Shown here piece by piece: positions 44,749 to 56,755 of a DNA stretch of 64,000 nt. This stretch comes from Liolophura sinensis. Taxonomy: Eukaryota; Mollusca; Polyplacophora; Chitonida; Chitonidae. The DNA lies in contig NC_088296.1 in assembly GCF_032854445.1 (NCBI RefSeq), positions 6,933,435-6,997,434 on the forward strand. Reading direction: 5' to 3'. A model generated the notes under the pieces. That model made no database searches. It was given only the letters and a program-made list of their open reading frames with translations, and was not told where the DNA came from. Numbering within the stretch: the first letter of the stretch is position 1; each line of letters opens with the position of its first letter. A program made the translations under genes and the position numbers.

Positions 44749-46015
44749 AAAGTCCAGTGCCTCTAGGTCATAGAGCTGTGGCCTACTGGCGTATTAGTGG
44801 AGATGTGCGATTTTTCGTTGACAGGCTGTCTTCATGTAAGGCTATATATGCCACAGTATTGGGCTAAAATTAGAATGCGCTACGTTTCTGTCTTTCCCAT
44901 CTTCGCTCACTTCATGTTTAATCTTGGAGATCTAAAAATGTCTATAATTCAGGTGTAATTGACTATCTATATACCAAGTGACCAGATGAAGCCGCCGTTT
45001 TGGATTTGTCTAAAATATCAGGATGCATTGTGGTCGTTGCATGTTTTACAAAAAGTATTATTAATAATTTCTACCTTTTTTATGAAAATCTTTTAAATAT
45101 TATTTTTAAGTCTGCCTGCAGCGAATATATCATTTTTAGACTGATGGATACAGTTCACGGCCCTTGCTCGGTAAATAAGCGATTATTTTTGACATTAACT
45201 TCACAGTATGTTTTAGAATAGATTTTCTGCAGTGTACGTGAACTCCCTGTCTAGACGCGCGGACCTCAGAGAAAACAATGGCTCAGTTTTCTGGCCTGAA
45301 AGGTGACTAATATAGCAAATATTGTTTCCAAATCTAGTTTTTCCGCTTTCTTGATGCAAAAATTAAAAAAAATGGGAAAATGACAATCGTGCAGTCGTTT
45401 TGTCCGAGACGATCCTTTTATAGAATTGCGGGGATGAATATTCAGTAGCCCGCCAACACGTATATAATACAATGTTGTTATGAGAGACTACGGTAACGTG
45501 CTAAGCTATTATCATGCATGTCGTTTTCCTGTCACTTATAAGGAACTGATCTGCATGTTATAATGACAGCATGCAGCAATGGGTCAGGCCAGTGGTTATA
45601 TGCTATGCATATATACGTATTACTGCGTGACCCACGTCCAGCACCCTCCACATATACCGCCATCGTATATTACTGAAAAATTATTTCCGTGAATATTTGG
45701 TTTGAAAGAAATCTTTCAAACATAGACCTGCCTTACGTCAAGTAAGTGCCAAACAAATAAGTTTTGTAACCTTGCATTTCTGAGTGCTGAAATCGGCTAT
45801 GGCCGTGCACAAAAGCGTGCTGAGGTCAAAAGATATACATTTCTGTAGCGGATCATTTCCGCTTTACTCAATCCATGGCGGCTGTCAGGTTTATGCGTGG
45901 GTGGAGGAAACCAAAGCCCCAAACAAACCTCCTGACATAAGGCCACAGCTGGTCTCAGAAGCTGTATTAGAACACGCGACATCATGGTTAGGGTAATTTG
46001 GGATAGACCAAAGTT
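44749..46015. other. Intergenic, SINE-D remnant
   Basis: Positions 45868-45990 (CTTTACTCAATCCATGGCGG, GGGTGGAGGAAACCAAAG, CCTCCTGACATAAGG) resemble a family-D SINE. No gene is supported. Confidence 0.45.
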
Positions 46016-46290
46016 CTACTGTCAAGACATAATTCCAGTAGAATATTCCGTTAAATATAGCGCACGTATTCTATCAATTCAACATAAAGACTGTATTAGG
46101 CTAACAGATATTACGTTAAATATAGCGCACGTATTCTATCAATTCAACATAAAGACTGTATTAGGCTAACAGATATTACGTTAAATATGACACATGGTTA
46201 TGTCATGATAATAGAATACATTCCAGTATCACCAAAGGCAACATACTTTCTGTTAGAATTAACAGATTACCAGTACTTTTTAAAGTCTAG
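46016..46290. mobile_element. MITE family 1, degraded copy with internal 65-bp duplication
   Basis: It contains AATTCCAGTAGAATATTCCG on the left and CATTCCAGTATCACC…AGAATTAACAGATTAC on the right, as in the copies at 40970 and 41497. Inside, ~65 bp starting GTTAAATATAGCGCACGTAT is present twice in tandem and starts a third time. Confidence 0.75.
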
Positions 46291-48165
46291 CCACCACAGC
46301 GCCGCACATATGCCACTGATCCAGGATTGTCTTGTTTACATTTCGTTCATATGTTTGATTTTTGTTTAAAACCGTGCTCAGGAATTTTTATGGTTAAAAG
46401 TCTATATTGGGCTTTGATGAGCGGAAATAGACGCATCCTCGGGTTACACAAATAATTCTCGCCTGATTGGATAAAAGTGATAAAATGGCGGCACATGTCT
46501 CAGTGTGCGTGTTTTGGCTTTGAAATTCAATTACAAAAATACAAAGTCATTGTAAACTTTATGAGGGATACTTTATGGATACCTTATCGATATACACATT
46601 TGGTCTACTGTTGTCTTTTCTTTTAAACGTCTGCACCAGTGAGGCCTACACCGTTTTTTAGGGGCTTTTTTTTCTTTTTTGACAAAATTTGACATATGTC
46701 TGCTGGTGTCATAAGTTTGGATACAGCAAGAATGGCGATAGTATATTCCACACTGACACAGTTCAAGCTCCTTTAGTGCACTGCCCATTTCATCTATGAC
46801 AAACTACATTTGAAAAGGGACAGTCCTATCCTCCAACATGTTACATGACGTGGTAATTAGAGGGAACGTTCACATTACCGTAGGCTAAGATCAAGGATGG
46901 GCCGTTTTGCATATACGTCAGGTGTTAGATCTGCTGCCTAGTTAACGGCATAGCAGTCGCTTTCTCAGATGATTGAAACGCTGGAACACTGCTTTTATCA
47001 TTCCCTGGAACAATGGGGTCGCGTGTTCGAATCCAGTTACCCGGAAGGGGGCCCTGAGTAAGTCATCGATTTTTTTGGTAGGTACCTGACAAGACGATAG
47101 TTTGTTTACCCATTTGCTACAGTTATTGTGGCTGGTCCGCTCGCCCAGGCACCGGACAAATCTCCTGATTTGAAGCTGTGGCAGAAAGCAACAAAAGCTG
47201 GATTATGTTCAAACATTTAGCAAATTATTGTAGCTTTAAGTAACCTGAAGAAAAAAAAATTCTTGAATGCCCTACCCAGGATTCGAACCCCAAACCCTGC
47301 ATTAATTCACGAATGATTTTTTTCTTTTTCAGTATTATTTATCTCTAATTGGAGGCTGCGCTACTTGCATTCATAATATGAAATTCGATAAAATCGTCGA
47401 TATACACATTTATCTTTAGACGACGCCATAATTTCTTTTAATGATAAGTGTTTTTCTCCTCTAGGGGTAATACAGCCTCTGGTGGTAGACCATTAGTATA
47501 GTAAACTATGGGTCAGTAACCTCAAATTAATGGGCAATTTTTGATACTTTGTACTTATATATATACAATGGAATACATGTTTACGACCTGTATGTCTACA
47601 TGGCAGTTGTAAGGCAGCCCCCGCGTTCTGGGATAGGCATGCCTCAGTCAGCGATATCCCAACTGACAACTCTGTATGACAAGTAGTCGCCCGAAGGAGG
47701 CGAGCACCTTCACGTAGGCGCTACCATTTCAACAGCTGTAGGGGGGACAAGTCGATGTAATGCATACCGGTACATGCATGTACCTGAAAAACAGGGAGTT
47801 CAACGCAAAAATTATCGGTGTAGGTAGATTTTATCTGAGCACTCGAGGGCCTACTCTGGAAAGGACCAAAGGTAGTTTATTCAGAGATAAGACGGAGAGA
47901 TATGCCTAATGATTAGACCTCATATAGCATAATTAAATACACAGTTACTGCGTGGCTCTGTTCACATTATATACATGTACTTACAAACTGGCTCAGTCAG
48001 ACAAAGGTGTCTATTATAGGGTTTCCATAGACCCATGAAAAAAAAAAACAACACAATTTTCAAGGACTTCTAAGGACATAATTATCCTACATGTTTTCCA
48101 TTACTTTCAAGGACTATTTAATTTAATAAGTATACAAACTTTAATGTAGAGATTAAGGGCTATAC
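46291..48165. other. Intergenic with a tRNA-like SINE piece
   Basis: Positions 47015-47045 hold a B-box-like GCGTGTTCGAATCCAGTTAC. Positions 47090-47215 read like a SINE body (GTAGGTACCTGACAAGACG, CACCGGACAAATCTCCTGAT). No protein gene is recognised. Confidence 0.5.
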
Positions 48166-48338
48166 CCTTCTCTCCGGCCGTAAGTGTGAAGGCCTCCAGC
48201 AACCTGCGGATGGTCGTGGGCTTCCCCCAGGTTCCGCCCGGTTTCCTCCACCATAATGCTGGCCACCGTGGTATAAGTGAAATATTCTTGAATACGGCGT
48301 GACACACCAATCAGATAAATAAATAAAATAAATAAATT
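48166..48338 (+). repeat. SINE family A, head lost
   Basis: TCTCCGGCCGTAAGTGTGAA, CAGCAACCTGCGGATGGTCG, CACCATAATGCTGGCCACCG and an AAATAAATAAAATAAATAAA tail. Confidence 0.92.
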
Positions 48339-48483
48339 AGTGGATATACTGTATTTATCCGTCTATTTCAAATTTATATGTTATTTAACCCAAATGCTTC
48401 CAAGATCTTACTATAGAATAGGTTTGATCTATTTTTCAAGGGCTTTGAAAGCCTTTCACCAAATTTCAAGTAATTTCAGGATT

Positions 48484-48860
48484 TCAACGGCCAGTCAGTC
48501 CTCTGGTATAAGTCATACAGACGTCTGGTATAAGCAATACAGACGTCTGGTATAAGCCCTACAGACATCTGGTTTCAGCCCTACAGACGTCTGCTAAAAA
48601 CCCTACAGACGTCTGGTATAAGCCATACAAACGTTTGGTATAAGCCCTACAGACGTCTGCTAAAAACCCCACAGTTGTCTGATATAAACCCCCCAAGCGT
48701 GGTGTAAGCCTTACAGACGTCTGGTATAAGCCCTCCAAACGTCTGGTATAAGTCTTACAGACGTCTGGTATAAGCCCTCCAAACGTCTGGTATAAGCCTT
48801 ACAGACGTCTGGTATAATTCCTACAAACGTCTGGTATAAGCCCTACAGACGTCTTGTATT
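48484..48860 (+). repeat. 21-bp minisatellite (TACAGACGTCTGGTATAAGCC)
   Basis: About seventeen units run at ~21-bp spacing around CAGACGTCTGGTATAAGCC. Some units carry CTAAAAACC or an AAACGTCTGG variant. Every unit contains the palindrome AGACGTCT or a close variant. Confidence 0.95.
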
Positions 48861-48934
48861 TTTGTCCGGTATTATTTTTGTCACATTAACTGTAGGCCTA
48901 CGCATGAAATAGTATAGTGCTTTACTTCACGTTA

Positions 48935-49085
48935 TATTTATTTATTTATTTGATTGATGTTTTACGCCGCAGTCAAGAATATTTCACTTATACGACTGCG
49001 GCCAGCATTATGGTGGGAGGAAACCGGGCAGACCTTGGGGAATCCCACGACCATCCGCAGGTTGCAACCAGACCTTCTCACTTAC
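48935..49085 (-). repeat. SINE family A, minus strand
   Basis: TTTATTTATTTATTTGATTG, TTTTACGCCGCAGTCAAGAA, GCGGCCAGCATTATGGTGGG and CCACGACCATCCGCAGGTTG. Confidence 0.93.
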
Positions 49086-49539
49086 AATTAAGGTAATAAG
49101 TAACGGTGTAAAATTCTGCTATCAAATGAACCAATAAATCTTTGCGCGCATATTTCAGAATGAAAGCACCTAGTGCGTCTTCGGCATATATAATTAGGAA
49201 GTAACAGTTAAGGCCTGGTTTAAATAAGACGTGTGCTCCAATTAATAACTGGCAATCCAGTGTAGTTAAAATTAGAGAGCGAGTCGTGCCGAATTTAGAG
49301 CCATGAATTTCAAAACCGTCACCCTATAATCATTGTTCAAATATTTGACAACTTAGAACTGGGTACAGGCGAAAAAAGAAAGAAGAAGGAAAATAAAGAA
49401 TGAAGACAGAAAATCAACAAACTTTGTTTGTGGAAGTAGGGCACGCAGGCGAGAGGTTTGACTGTGTAGACTGAAATGAACTGCCAGGGACTCAACTTGG
49501 CTTCGCTTGAATTCGTCTGGGTCGTCTGTGCGGTTTGAG

Positions 49540-50270
49540 CAAGATATGGAGCTGATCACCCCTGCACAGGTAAGTTTTCAACTCGCCCGTTTTTTCCATT
49601 GAGCGACAGGTCCTCTAAAGACGTTACAATACGGGAAGGAGTGACAGCGACTCGTGGTCTTAGGCCGGTAGTTTAACAAGTTAGGCCTGGCTTCCCATTC
49701 TGCACAGTCGATCGCTTGTTGATATTTTCGACCAGGTAAAAATGCTTCAGTGCCGGTGAGCTTGAAAGTTGTAAGGAACTAGCGCTATAAGAGACGGAGC
49801 TATAGGGCAGGGGCAATTTGATCTCACCTCTCAAACTTTTCGATTATCTTTTCTCCACACAGAATTTTTTTCTGTTTGAAGTTTTGAAGTGGACGGAAAG
49901 TTTACCGAGATTTCAACGCCCGTTGACATCGATTTTGTTGAGACGGATTTTCATTTCAGGGCCGACGGTTCGCCTAAAAATCTGAACTTAAACGGAATTC
50001 GCGAAGAAGGATTCAAGCACATAAATCTTCTTGGCCTCTCTGGGGACATCATCTGCGGTTATACCGGAGTCCGCGTATCCATTTCCTCTTGACGGACTTC
50101 CTGGTTTCTGGTAGAAAAGGTAATGGGGATTAATTCAAGGCCACGAGGAATTTTCAACGAAATGGCTGTGGAATTATCACGGAATACAGTAGCCAAATTA
50201 CGGACGTTACGATCTTGTGCAGTTGTTTGGCTGATATGCAGCACAACTTTTTCAGTCACAGCTCAGACAG
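49540..50270 (+). CDS. 5' end of a gene for a secreted or membrane protein (signal-peptide exon)
   Basis: Two exons are supported by splice sites. The first, of unknown start, ends at 49569 (CTGCACAG|GTAAGT). The second runs from 49863 (after TTCTCCACACAG) to 50270 (GCTCAGACAG|GTAAGT). The second exon has about 260 nt without any ATG; the first ATG, at 50123, is in good context (G at -3, G at +4). It opens MGINSRPRGIFNEMAVELSR and continues to CAVVWLICSTTFSVTA, a hydrophobic core with a small-residue cleavage site before QT. The coding exon ends in phase 1, typical before extracellular modules. Downstream exons were not found up to 64000, so the protein is unidentified. Confidence 0.5.
50123..50270 (+). 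CDS. Signal-peptide coding segment
   Basis: Coding part of the exon ending at 50270: 49 codons plus one base. An internal in-frame ATG at 50162 (GAAATGG context) could also start and would give a signal peptide of more usual length (~33 residues). The hydrophobic stretch is about residues 33-46 from the first ATG. Confidence 0.5.
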
Positions 50271-52100
50271 GTAAGTTTTCTTACGATTACGTTGTCAGGA
50301 TATAAACCGGTATTTAGAATTGCACGTATACATTCGCCCCTATTTCAACCTCTCGGCTATGCCCTTCATTAGATGTGATGACAACACAACACTTGAGTTA
50401 TTTCTAGGACGAGTGACATCCAGTAAACTGTGATCAACGTCACTGCATTTTTGTTTTGGTCTAACTCTGGTGTAGCCACGGTGCTAGGGGCCTGTATAAC
50501 TTGCTCTTATATGGGCTCTTGTAAATGCTAGGTGTGCCCTTTTGCCCATTCTTCAGTTGCCCGTTCTAAAAAACGTCACATTATCTCGTGACAGCAACCT
50601 CAAATTTCAAATTCCCCTTAGAGACTATTCGACAACTGTCACAATGTCGTCACTGGTCTGGTTTTACTCTCTGTGCTGTAGTTTTATATTTCAGGACACA
50701 CTTGTAGGCTTACACTCACGGCCTATCTTTCACGTATAAAGGTTTTTTTTAACAATTAGAAACTAACAGGGCAAATGCGTTTACTATTTAACAAACACTT
50801 CAAGGTGTTGAATAACGCCAAAACCGTGGACGCTTTATTGCCTATTTGTGTTCCATATTACACATCTCCTCAGAGCAACTTCCTGAATGCGAGTGGATTT
50901 TCTTTCAGAAGTAAGTTTGTATAATATGAGTTTTACTCGTCTTTGAATTATCTGTCATCCCAGCATGAAAACTTGCTGTTGTTGCATACTGTCATTAGTG
51001 TCTTTGCGAATGCATAAACTGAAAACCTAGTATATAGACCTTACATAATGAATGAAAATAAAATACACTGGCTTTTAGTATGCGTGCGGGTTTTCTGGGT
51101 CAGGTAACCAAGATTGATATAGTGGGGAGAGGTGTTGGGGAGGGCGAAGGGTGTGTGAAATTTCCCTCTTTTTATAGTCGCACTATCTTACAAAACTATT
51201 TCTGCGCGAAACTCAAAACCTTCACTGAAATATCTAAACTATTTTAGATGTATACATCGTCCTTTTGTACGCTCGACCAAGATGTTCTTTGAACACCTAT
51301 AGAAGATCGAGTGTGTAAGACACTGAACTGCTCTTTGCTGTAAAATCTATTAAACTCACACACTTGCACGCCTGATATTGTACTGCATAGCAGCTTGTCT
51401 ATACCTAGAACACATTTATTTCCTCCTTCAGTGCACTGAGGCAGTTCAGTCTGCCGATCTATTTGCGATAACGAAACCATCAATTATACGGATTATGCAT
51501 CCTTGAAGGCCTGTATGATAAGTAGACTTAGCATAATTATGTATTATATATATTATCTACATACGGGCCTGATGTTTATGCTTATTTGAGCCGCTCACAT
51601 AAGTCTATAAAACATGGATATGTCATGTATTCAATATTCGGTGAGAACTAGACGAATTTTGCGTGTTCGAATTACTATTATTGTATATAGGCTGCAGGAA
51701 TGTTAAACCTATATGTGCACATGCTATTTTTGAAAATGAAATCCATCTGTTTAGCATGAGTTCGTAGGTGTGTTCTTTATATGCGTTGTGTACCATATAC
51801 TAATCCCGGGGTCAAGAAGGTTGTTTTGATGTTCCGTGCATTCTGGTACTTTCTCACTTGCAAGCCATCATAAGGGATTTGAAGCCAAGTATTGGACACC
51901 AAAGTGTCATGGGCATATAATTGCAACGCACGCGCCAAGTATCTGGTGGGTTTGGCATAGCGTTGCAGTGAATCTGCACGCATGCTAGGCCTATATATCG
52001 ACATAGCGACTGATCCAGTGACATAATGTTTGATATTGTTCAAAATGACGTTAAATCCAATGCAAATAACACACACCATCTATATACGCCTCCGTAGAGA
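50271..52100 (+). other. Presumed long intron, no exon recognised
   Basis: It contains a repeat-E fragment (50649-50693: GTCACTGGTCTGGTTTTACT). The GTGATGACAACACAAC string at 50376 recurs at 41993. No coding exon is recognised. Confidence 0.45.
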
Positions 52101-52103
52101 TGA

Positions 52104-52262
52104 TTTATTTTTTTATTTATTCGATTGGTGTTTTACCCCGTACTCAAGAATATTGAGTGGTCAGCATTATGGTGGAAGGAAACCGGGCAGAGCCCGGGGA
52201 AACCCACAACCATCTGCAGGTTGCTTCCAATGTACGGCCGGAGAGGAAGCTGGATTTGAACT
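52104..52262 (-). repeat. SINE family A, minus strand
   Basis: TTTTTTATTTATTCGATTGG, CCCGTACTCAAGAATATTGA, CAGCATTATGGTGGAAGGAA and CGGCCGGAGAGGAAGCTGG. Confidence 0.9.
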
Positions 52263-52394
52263 GTAGAGATGAAGCAGTCTTGAATCGGCATGGCACAAGA
52301 TGTCTCGCCAACATAGGAATTTTAAGTGTAGTGAAATCCTAAAATTTAATCCCATTAAGGGCAATAAATCAACAGCAATCACGCAGTCTTTACA

Positions 52395-52472
52395 GACCAT
52401 GGAGACTGTATAGCCTGGCGACCATATACCCTGGCGACCTGGCGACCAAATACCCTGGCGACCATATACCAA
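52395..52472 (+). repeat. Short tandem repeat (CTGGCGACCATATACC)
   Basis: Four to five units mix CTGGCGACCATATACC and CTGGCGACC. Confidence 0.85.
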
Positions 52473-53194
52473 ACCGTCTTACCGTGCCAAACCACATTCG
52501 CATGCCTGCCATTGCGGTCGGGCCCAGTCCACGTTGTAGTAGAATAACTGAATACCAGTTTGTGCAAAAATGCCAAAAATGGAAATATTTATATACGGTT
52601 ATGTCATGCATTGGTTAAACATCGGTTTAAGATCACCGCGGACCCTTAACCAAGGGTACTAATTGCTCTGCGTTTTCAATCACGCTGTCGTAAAAAAAAA
52701 ACCCGATGATTGCCACAAATTTGCGGTTGTAATACTGATTACTTGTTGTGATGACACGTTGTCACGTGATTGTAAGTATTTACTGTTATATATGCTTGTC
52801 ACGTATCGCCTTCTAACCGACAGTGTTTGTCAGTGTTTGGGCGTGGGAATGATGGCGAGCAAGCTGTATTTAGATGTCAACTAATCATGAATTCAGTCTA
52901 TCATTCACATAATCAATAGATCAACCTCTCAGCGTGAACACCATTCAGATAAGTAAATAAACGAATGAATAAATCAAGCAATCAACCACGTGCATGTTTC
53001 TGTACTGTTGTCAGTAAGTCCGTCACGCGGATCCCAAACTTTACCCTAATTCCTGTTAATCGGTCAATCCGTCAGACATCTACGTATGACTAGTCGTTCA
53101 ATCTGTGAAAAAATCATTTACCTACACCCTCACATTCATCCATTCGGTCAGTCTTTGAGTCACTATCTCAGCCTTTCCGCACCTGTCTCAAAGC
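52473..53194. other. Intergenic or intronic, nothing recognised
   Basis: Only AAATAAACGAATGAATAAAT-type simple sequence near 52953. Confidence 0.5.
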
Positions 53195-53450
53195 TGGGAG
53201 ACCTGGAATTTAACCTGGGTCAGGCCTTACCAAACACTTTAAAAATGGTCTAGTTACTTATTGCTGCCTCACTGGGCGCTCAGCACCGAGAGGTTAGAGC
53301 AAGGACACAGTACTGGTTGGTGTGGTGTCATGTCTGGTGTCTTCGTCATGATACTTCAGCGAGAGCAGACACAGTACATATGAACAGATACCTTATGACT
53401 CCTCGCCGTCATGAGATGACAAATTGTCACGTACGACGTAAAACTCGTTT
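53195..53450 (+). repeat. SINE family B
   Basis: AAAGCTGGGAGACCTGGAAT, TTATTGCTGCCTCACTGGGC, AGGTTAGAGCAAGGACACAG, GGTGTCTTCGTCATGATACT and ACGTACGACGTAAAACTC. Confidence 0.85.
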
Positions 53451-54935
53451 TTATTCACCCCGTAAGATAGGTCCATCGTGCGGTAATTGCTAAGTGATGA
53501 ATAAATGTCAGATGTGATAGAGTCTGTTACGTAACCCTGTGTAAAGATTATGTCACCGAGTATGTCTACCGTTCTCTTAATAAAAGCGCTTCTTTTGATC
53601 CATATCGAAAAATTATTGATTAATACAAAACGCCTAAGCCTGATTATCAGTATAATGCATACCTGTTATCTATTTATAAGTCTATATACATTTATAGACC
53701 TATTGATATGGCTAATGCATTATCTGGCGTGTGAAAAAGGCCTCTCGCCAATGAAATATCGTATATAATACATATACATACGAAGCTCTGCCTTCCAGTC
53801 ACGCTTCGGTGAGCAGTTTGCACATTAGCGCATATATCTGTTGCGGTCGTCGATTTATTCGTCTATTCATTTAGCTTTCATCGGGTGTATAATTGAATTA
53901 TAACCCCTTTCCTTGAACATAACACTACAGTCACTGTGTTTGAAGCTTTTCCTGTGTTTATGTTGTGAACATTTCGCATGTCTTGCGCATGAAGAACGAT
54001 TCAACTAGACAGGTTGAACAGCAACCTTTTTTGTCTGACGTCTAGGTATTGGCCAAAACATGGCCACAGTAGTTTCAATATCATCATACTAGTGCTCAGT
54101 GGGGCAAAAACGCTGAAGTGGTCATATTATATAGTATACAAAAGTTAAAGTACTTTTTTCATTTTGCGGTATAGACACATGCGTTCAGCGATTCTCTCTT
54201 TATGAGTAGAATGGGTTGATTTTCTATGTTAAGTACACGTCGTCTCCTTGCTGTGAAGTATGCTTCAAACCCGTGTCAAGAATCAAGGCACTAAGATCCC
54301 GGGGCCTGGTGCTATAGCTTGGAAAATGACAAAGATTAAACGTTAACGACTGCCACAGAGTCCTTAGACAAGACAATATACATAGCCAGGAAAATTTTAA
54401 GTTAATAGTGGAAGTGCAGAAAGGCAATTGGAGGTTTGGAAGGTGGGGTGGATAGCGTGGGGTGGGGTGGGGGGGGGGGGAAGAGTACGGGCGGGGAGGG
54501 AGGAGGGTGAGACGCAGAATGTCTACGAATCCTTCAGGTACGCCGTGACTTTCAGGGTCGAGCTTAATCAGTAGGATTTACCCGACGCAACATGTTTAAG
54601 GCGACCGAGTTGACATTCTGCCAGGAAGCGTCTCTACAGTGGACACTTGTCTATATGTACATACCGGTATAACTCTGCGCGTAATATTGATCTCAGATGT
54701 CTGTGGTCACAGTCCCTCAATATTTTCCGTGTCTTTGTCAATTGCATACGGCTGTATATTCACTGATATCAGGAGTGATGACGGCAACTGCAACTATGCA
54801 TAATGATGCAAGAAAGCAAGCCTGTGCCGGTCATGTTTGCGAAGTTTCTAGAAGAGGAAAATCAAACAAATTTAACCCATAGCGACAGAACCTGCTGATA
54901 TTTGCTTGTCCTGTTGTCACATTTGTTGTCGCCAG
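53451..54935. other. Intergenic or intronic; G-rich tract
   Basis: A purine tract at 54440-54510 includes GGGGTGGGGTGGGGGGGGGG. Otherwise no gene or family is recognised. Confidence 0.5.
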
Positions 54936-55670
54936 TGATGCTGGTGGTCTTGGCATTTTAGTACTGCCAAGCGTTGTATTGTCATCTTCTTGGTCTTGCC
55001 ATTTTAGTACTGCCTAGGGCTGTATTGACATCTTCTTGGTCTTGACATTTTAGTACTGCCAAGGGTTGTATTGTCATCTTCTAGGTCTTGACATTTTAGT
55101 ACGACCAAGGGTTGTATTGACATCTTCTAGGTCTTGACATTTTAGTACGACCAAGGGTTGTATTGACATCTTCTAGGTCTTGACATTTTAGTACGGCCAA
55201 GGGTTGTATTGACATCTTCTAGGTCTTGTCATTTAGTACGGCCTAGGGTTGTATTGACATCTTCTTGGTCTTGACATTTTAGTACTGCCAAGGGTTGTAT
55301 TGTCATCTTCTAGGTCTTGACATTTTAGTACTGCCAAGGGTTGTATTGTCATCTTCTAGGTCTTGACATTTTAGTACGACCAAGGGTTGTATTGACATCT
55401 TCTAGGTCTTGACATTTTAGTACGACCAAGGGTTGTATTGACATCTTCTAGGTCTTGACATTTTAGTACGGCCAAGGGTTGTATTGACATCTTCTAGGTC
55501 TTGTCATTTAGTACGGCCTAGGGTTGTATTGACATCTTCTTGGTCTTGACATTTTAGTACTGCCAAGGGTTGTATTGTCATCTTCTAGGTCTTGACATTT
55601 TAGTACTGCCAAGGGTTGTATTGACATCTTCTAGTTCTTGACATTTTAGTACGGCCAAGGGTTGCGATGT
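54936..55670 (+). repeat. 46-bp minisatellite with 275-bp higher-order repeat
   Basis: About sixteen units read TTGACATTTTAGTACTGCCA + AGGGTTGTATTGACATCTTCTAGGTC. Variants (ACTGCC, ACGACC, ACGGCC; TCATTTAG with one T lost) recur in the same order 275 bp apart (55224 and 55499), showing that a block of six units was duplicated. Flanks on both sides share GTGATGCTGGTGGT. Confidence 0.96.
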
Positions 55671-55799
55671 CATCTTTGTATGACGAGGTGATACTTAGCT
55701 TGGTCTGCTGTCACAGTTAGTGATGCTGGTGGTGTTGACATTTTAGCACTGCCAAGGTTTGTATTCTCATCTCCTCCTGACGAGGTGATATATTGCTTG

Positions 55800-55980
55800 G
55801 CAGGGTGTGACCGATGCTGGTCCTCTCACCTTTACTGATGCTGGTCCTCTGACCTAGGCACCTGACAAACCTCTTGATTTCAAGCAGCATCGGTAACAGC
55901 GAGAGCTGGATTCGAACAAGCGATCCCATTGGTTACGGGATTAGTGATACTCGCAGCGAGCCAACGCTTTAACCATAACC
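55800..55980 (-). repeat. SINE (tRNA-headed), minus strand
   Basis: On the minus strand: AAAGCGTTGGCTCGCTGCGA, the B-box-like CGCTTGTTCGAATCCAGCTC, and the body AGGTTTGTCAGGTGCCTAGG. Same body as the piece at 47090. Confidence 0.65.
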
Positions 55981-56252
55981 TACATATATTGTCCGAACTC
56001 ACACGGTACAGATGGAGTTGTACATATTACAAAGTTCTTGTACAGGGATGTTTATACAATGATGAGGACATATATTACTCAGTGCACTTTGGGCTTATGT
56101 TAATTTACAAAGTGTAAATAACAGTCTCGCCATTCAGGAATATTTTATACAAAGAAAACGCGAGTGACGTAAAGTATGACTCCCATTGGTGCGGGCAAAT
56201 AACATAGCTCCGTTTTAAAGACTTTTTTCAGCATGAAACCCGTATCTGCGTG

Positions 56253-56460
56253 GTTGACCCGTATCAGTATAATGGCTCGGGTGGTGGGGCTTACTTGCCT
56301 TCGGTAAGGCGTCTCAGTGAAGCAGCACTAGATAAAAGGGTGGTGGAAATCCGCCCTGCAACAAAGAGGCACATTACATGCACGCTAAATATTCCTTCGT
56401 CGTCATATGACTGAAAAATTGTTAAGTACGACGTTTAACCTCAAGCACTCACTCACTCTG
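56253..56460 (+). repeat. SINE family C, head lost
   Basis: GTATCAGTATAATGGCTCGG, AAGGCGTCTCAGTGAAGCAG, AGAGGCACATTACATGCACG and the end CCTCAAGCACTCACTCACTC. Confidence 0.92.
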
Positions 56461-56582
56461 CAGTTGTATACCCACCGAGCAGAACTCCCCAATGTTAGAC
56501 TCAGACATCAGTGACAAACGTGACGCATACTCACTTCACAGATATTGGGCTCCGCTTTACACATAATGCATAGCTAATCAAT

Positions 56583-56755
56583 ATTTATTTGATTAGCATT
56601 TTATGTTTCTTATACATGTATTTTACCACACAACGGCGGCCACCAATAAGGTGGGAGGAAACCGGGCAAAGTCTGGGGGAAACTCACGACCATCCACAAG
56701 CTGCTGACAGGCCTTGCGATGTTCTACTGGAGAAGAAGCCAGCAGGAACTGCATG
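56583..56755 (-). repeat. SINE family A, minus strand, diverged
   Basis: TATTTATTTGATTAGCATTT, GGCGGCCACCAATAAGGTGG and ACTCACGACCATCCACAAGC. Confidence 0.8.
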
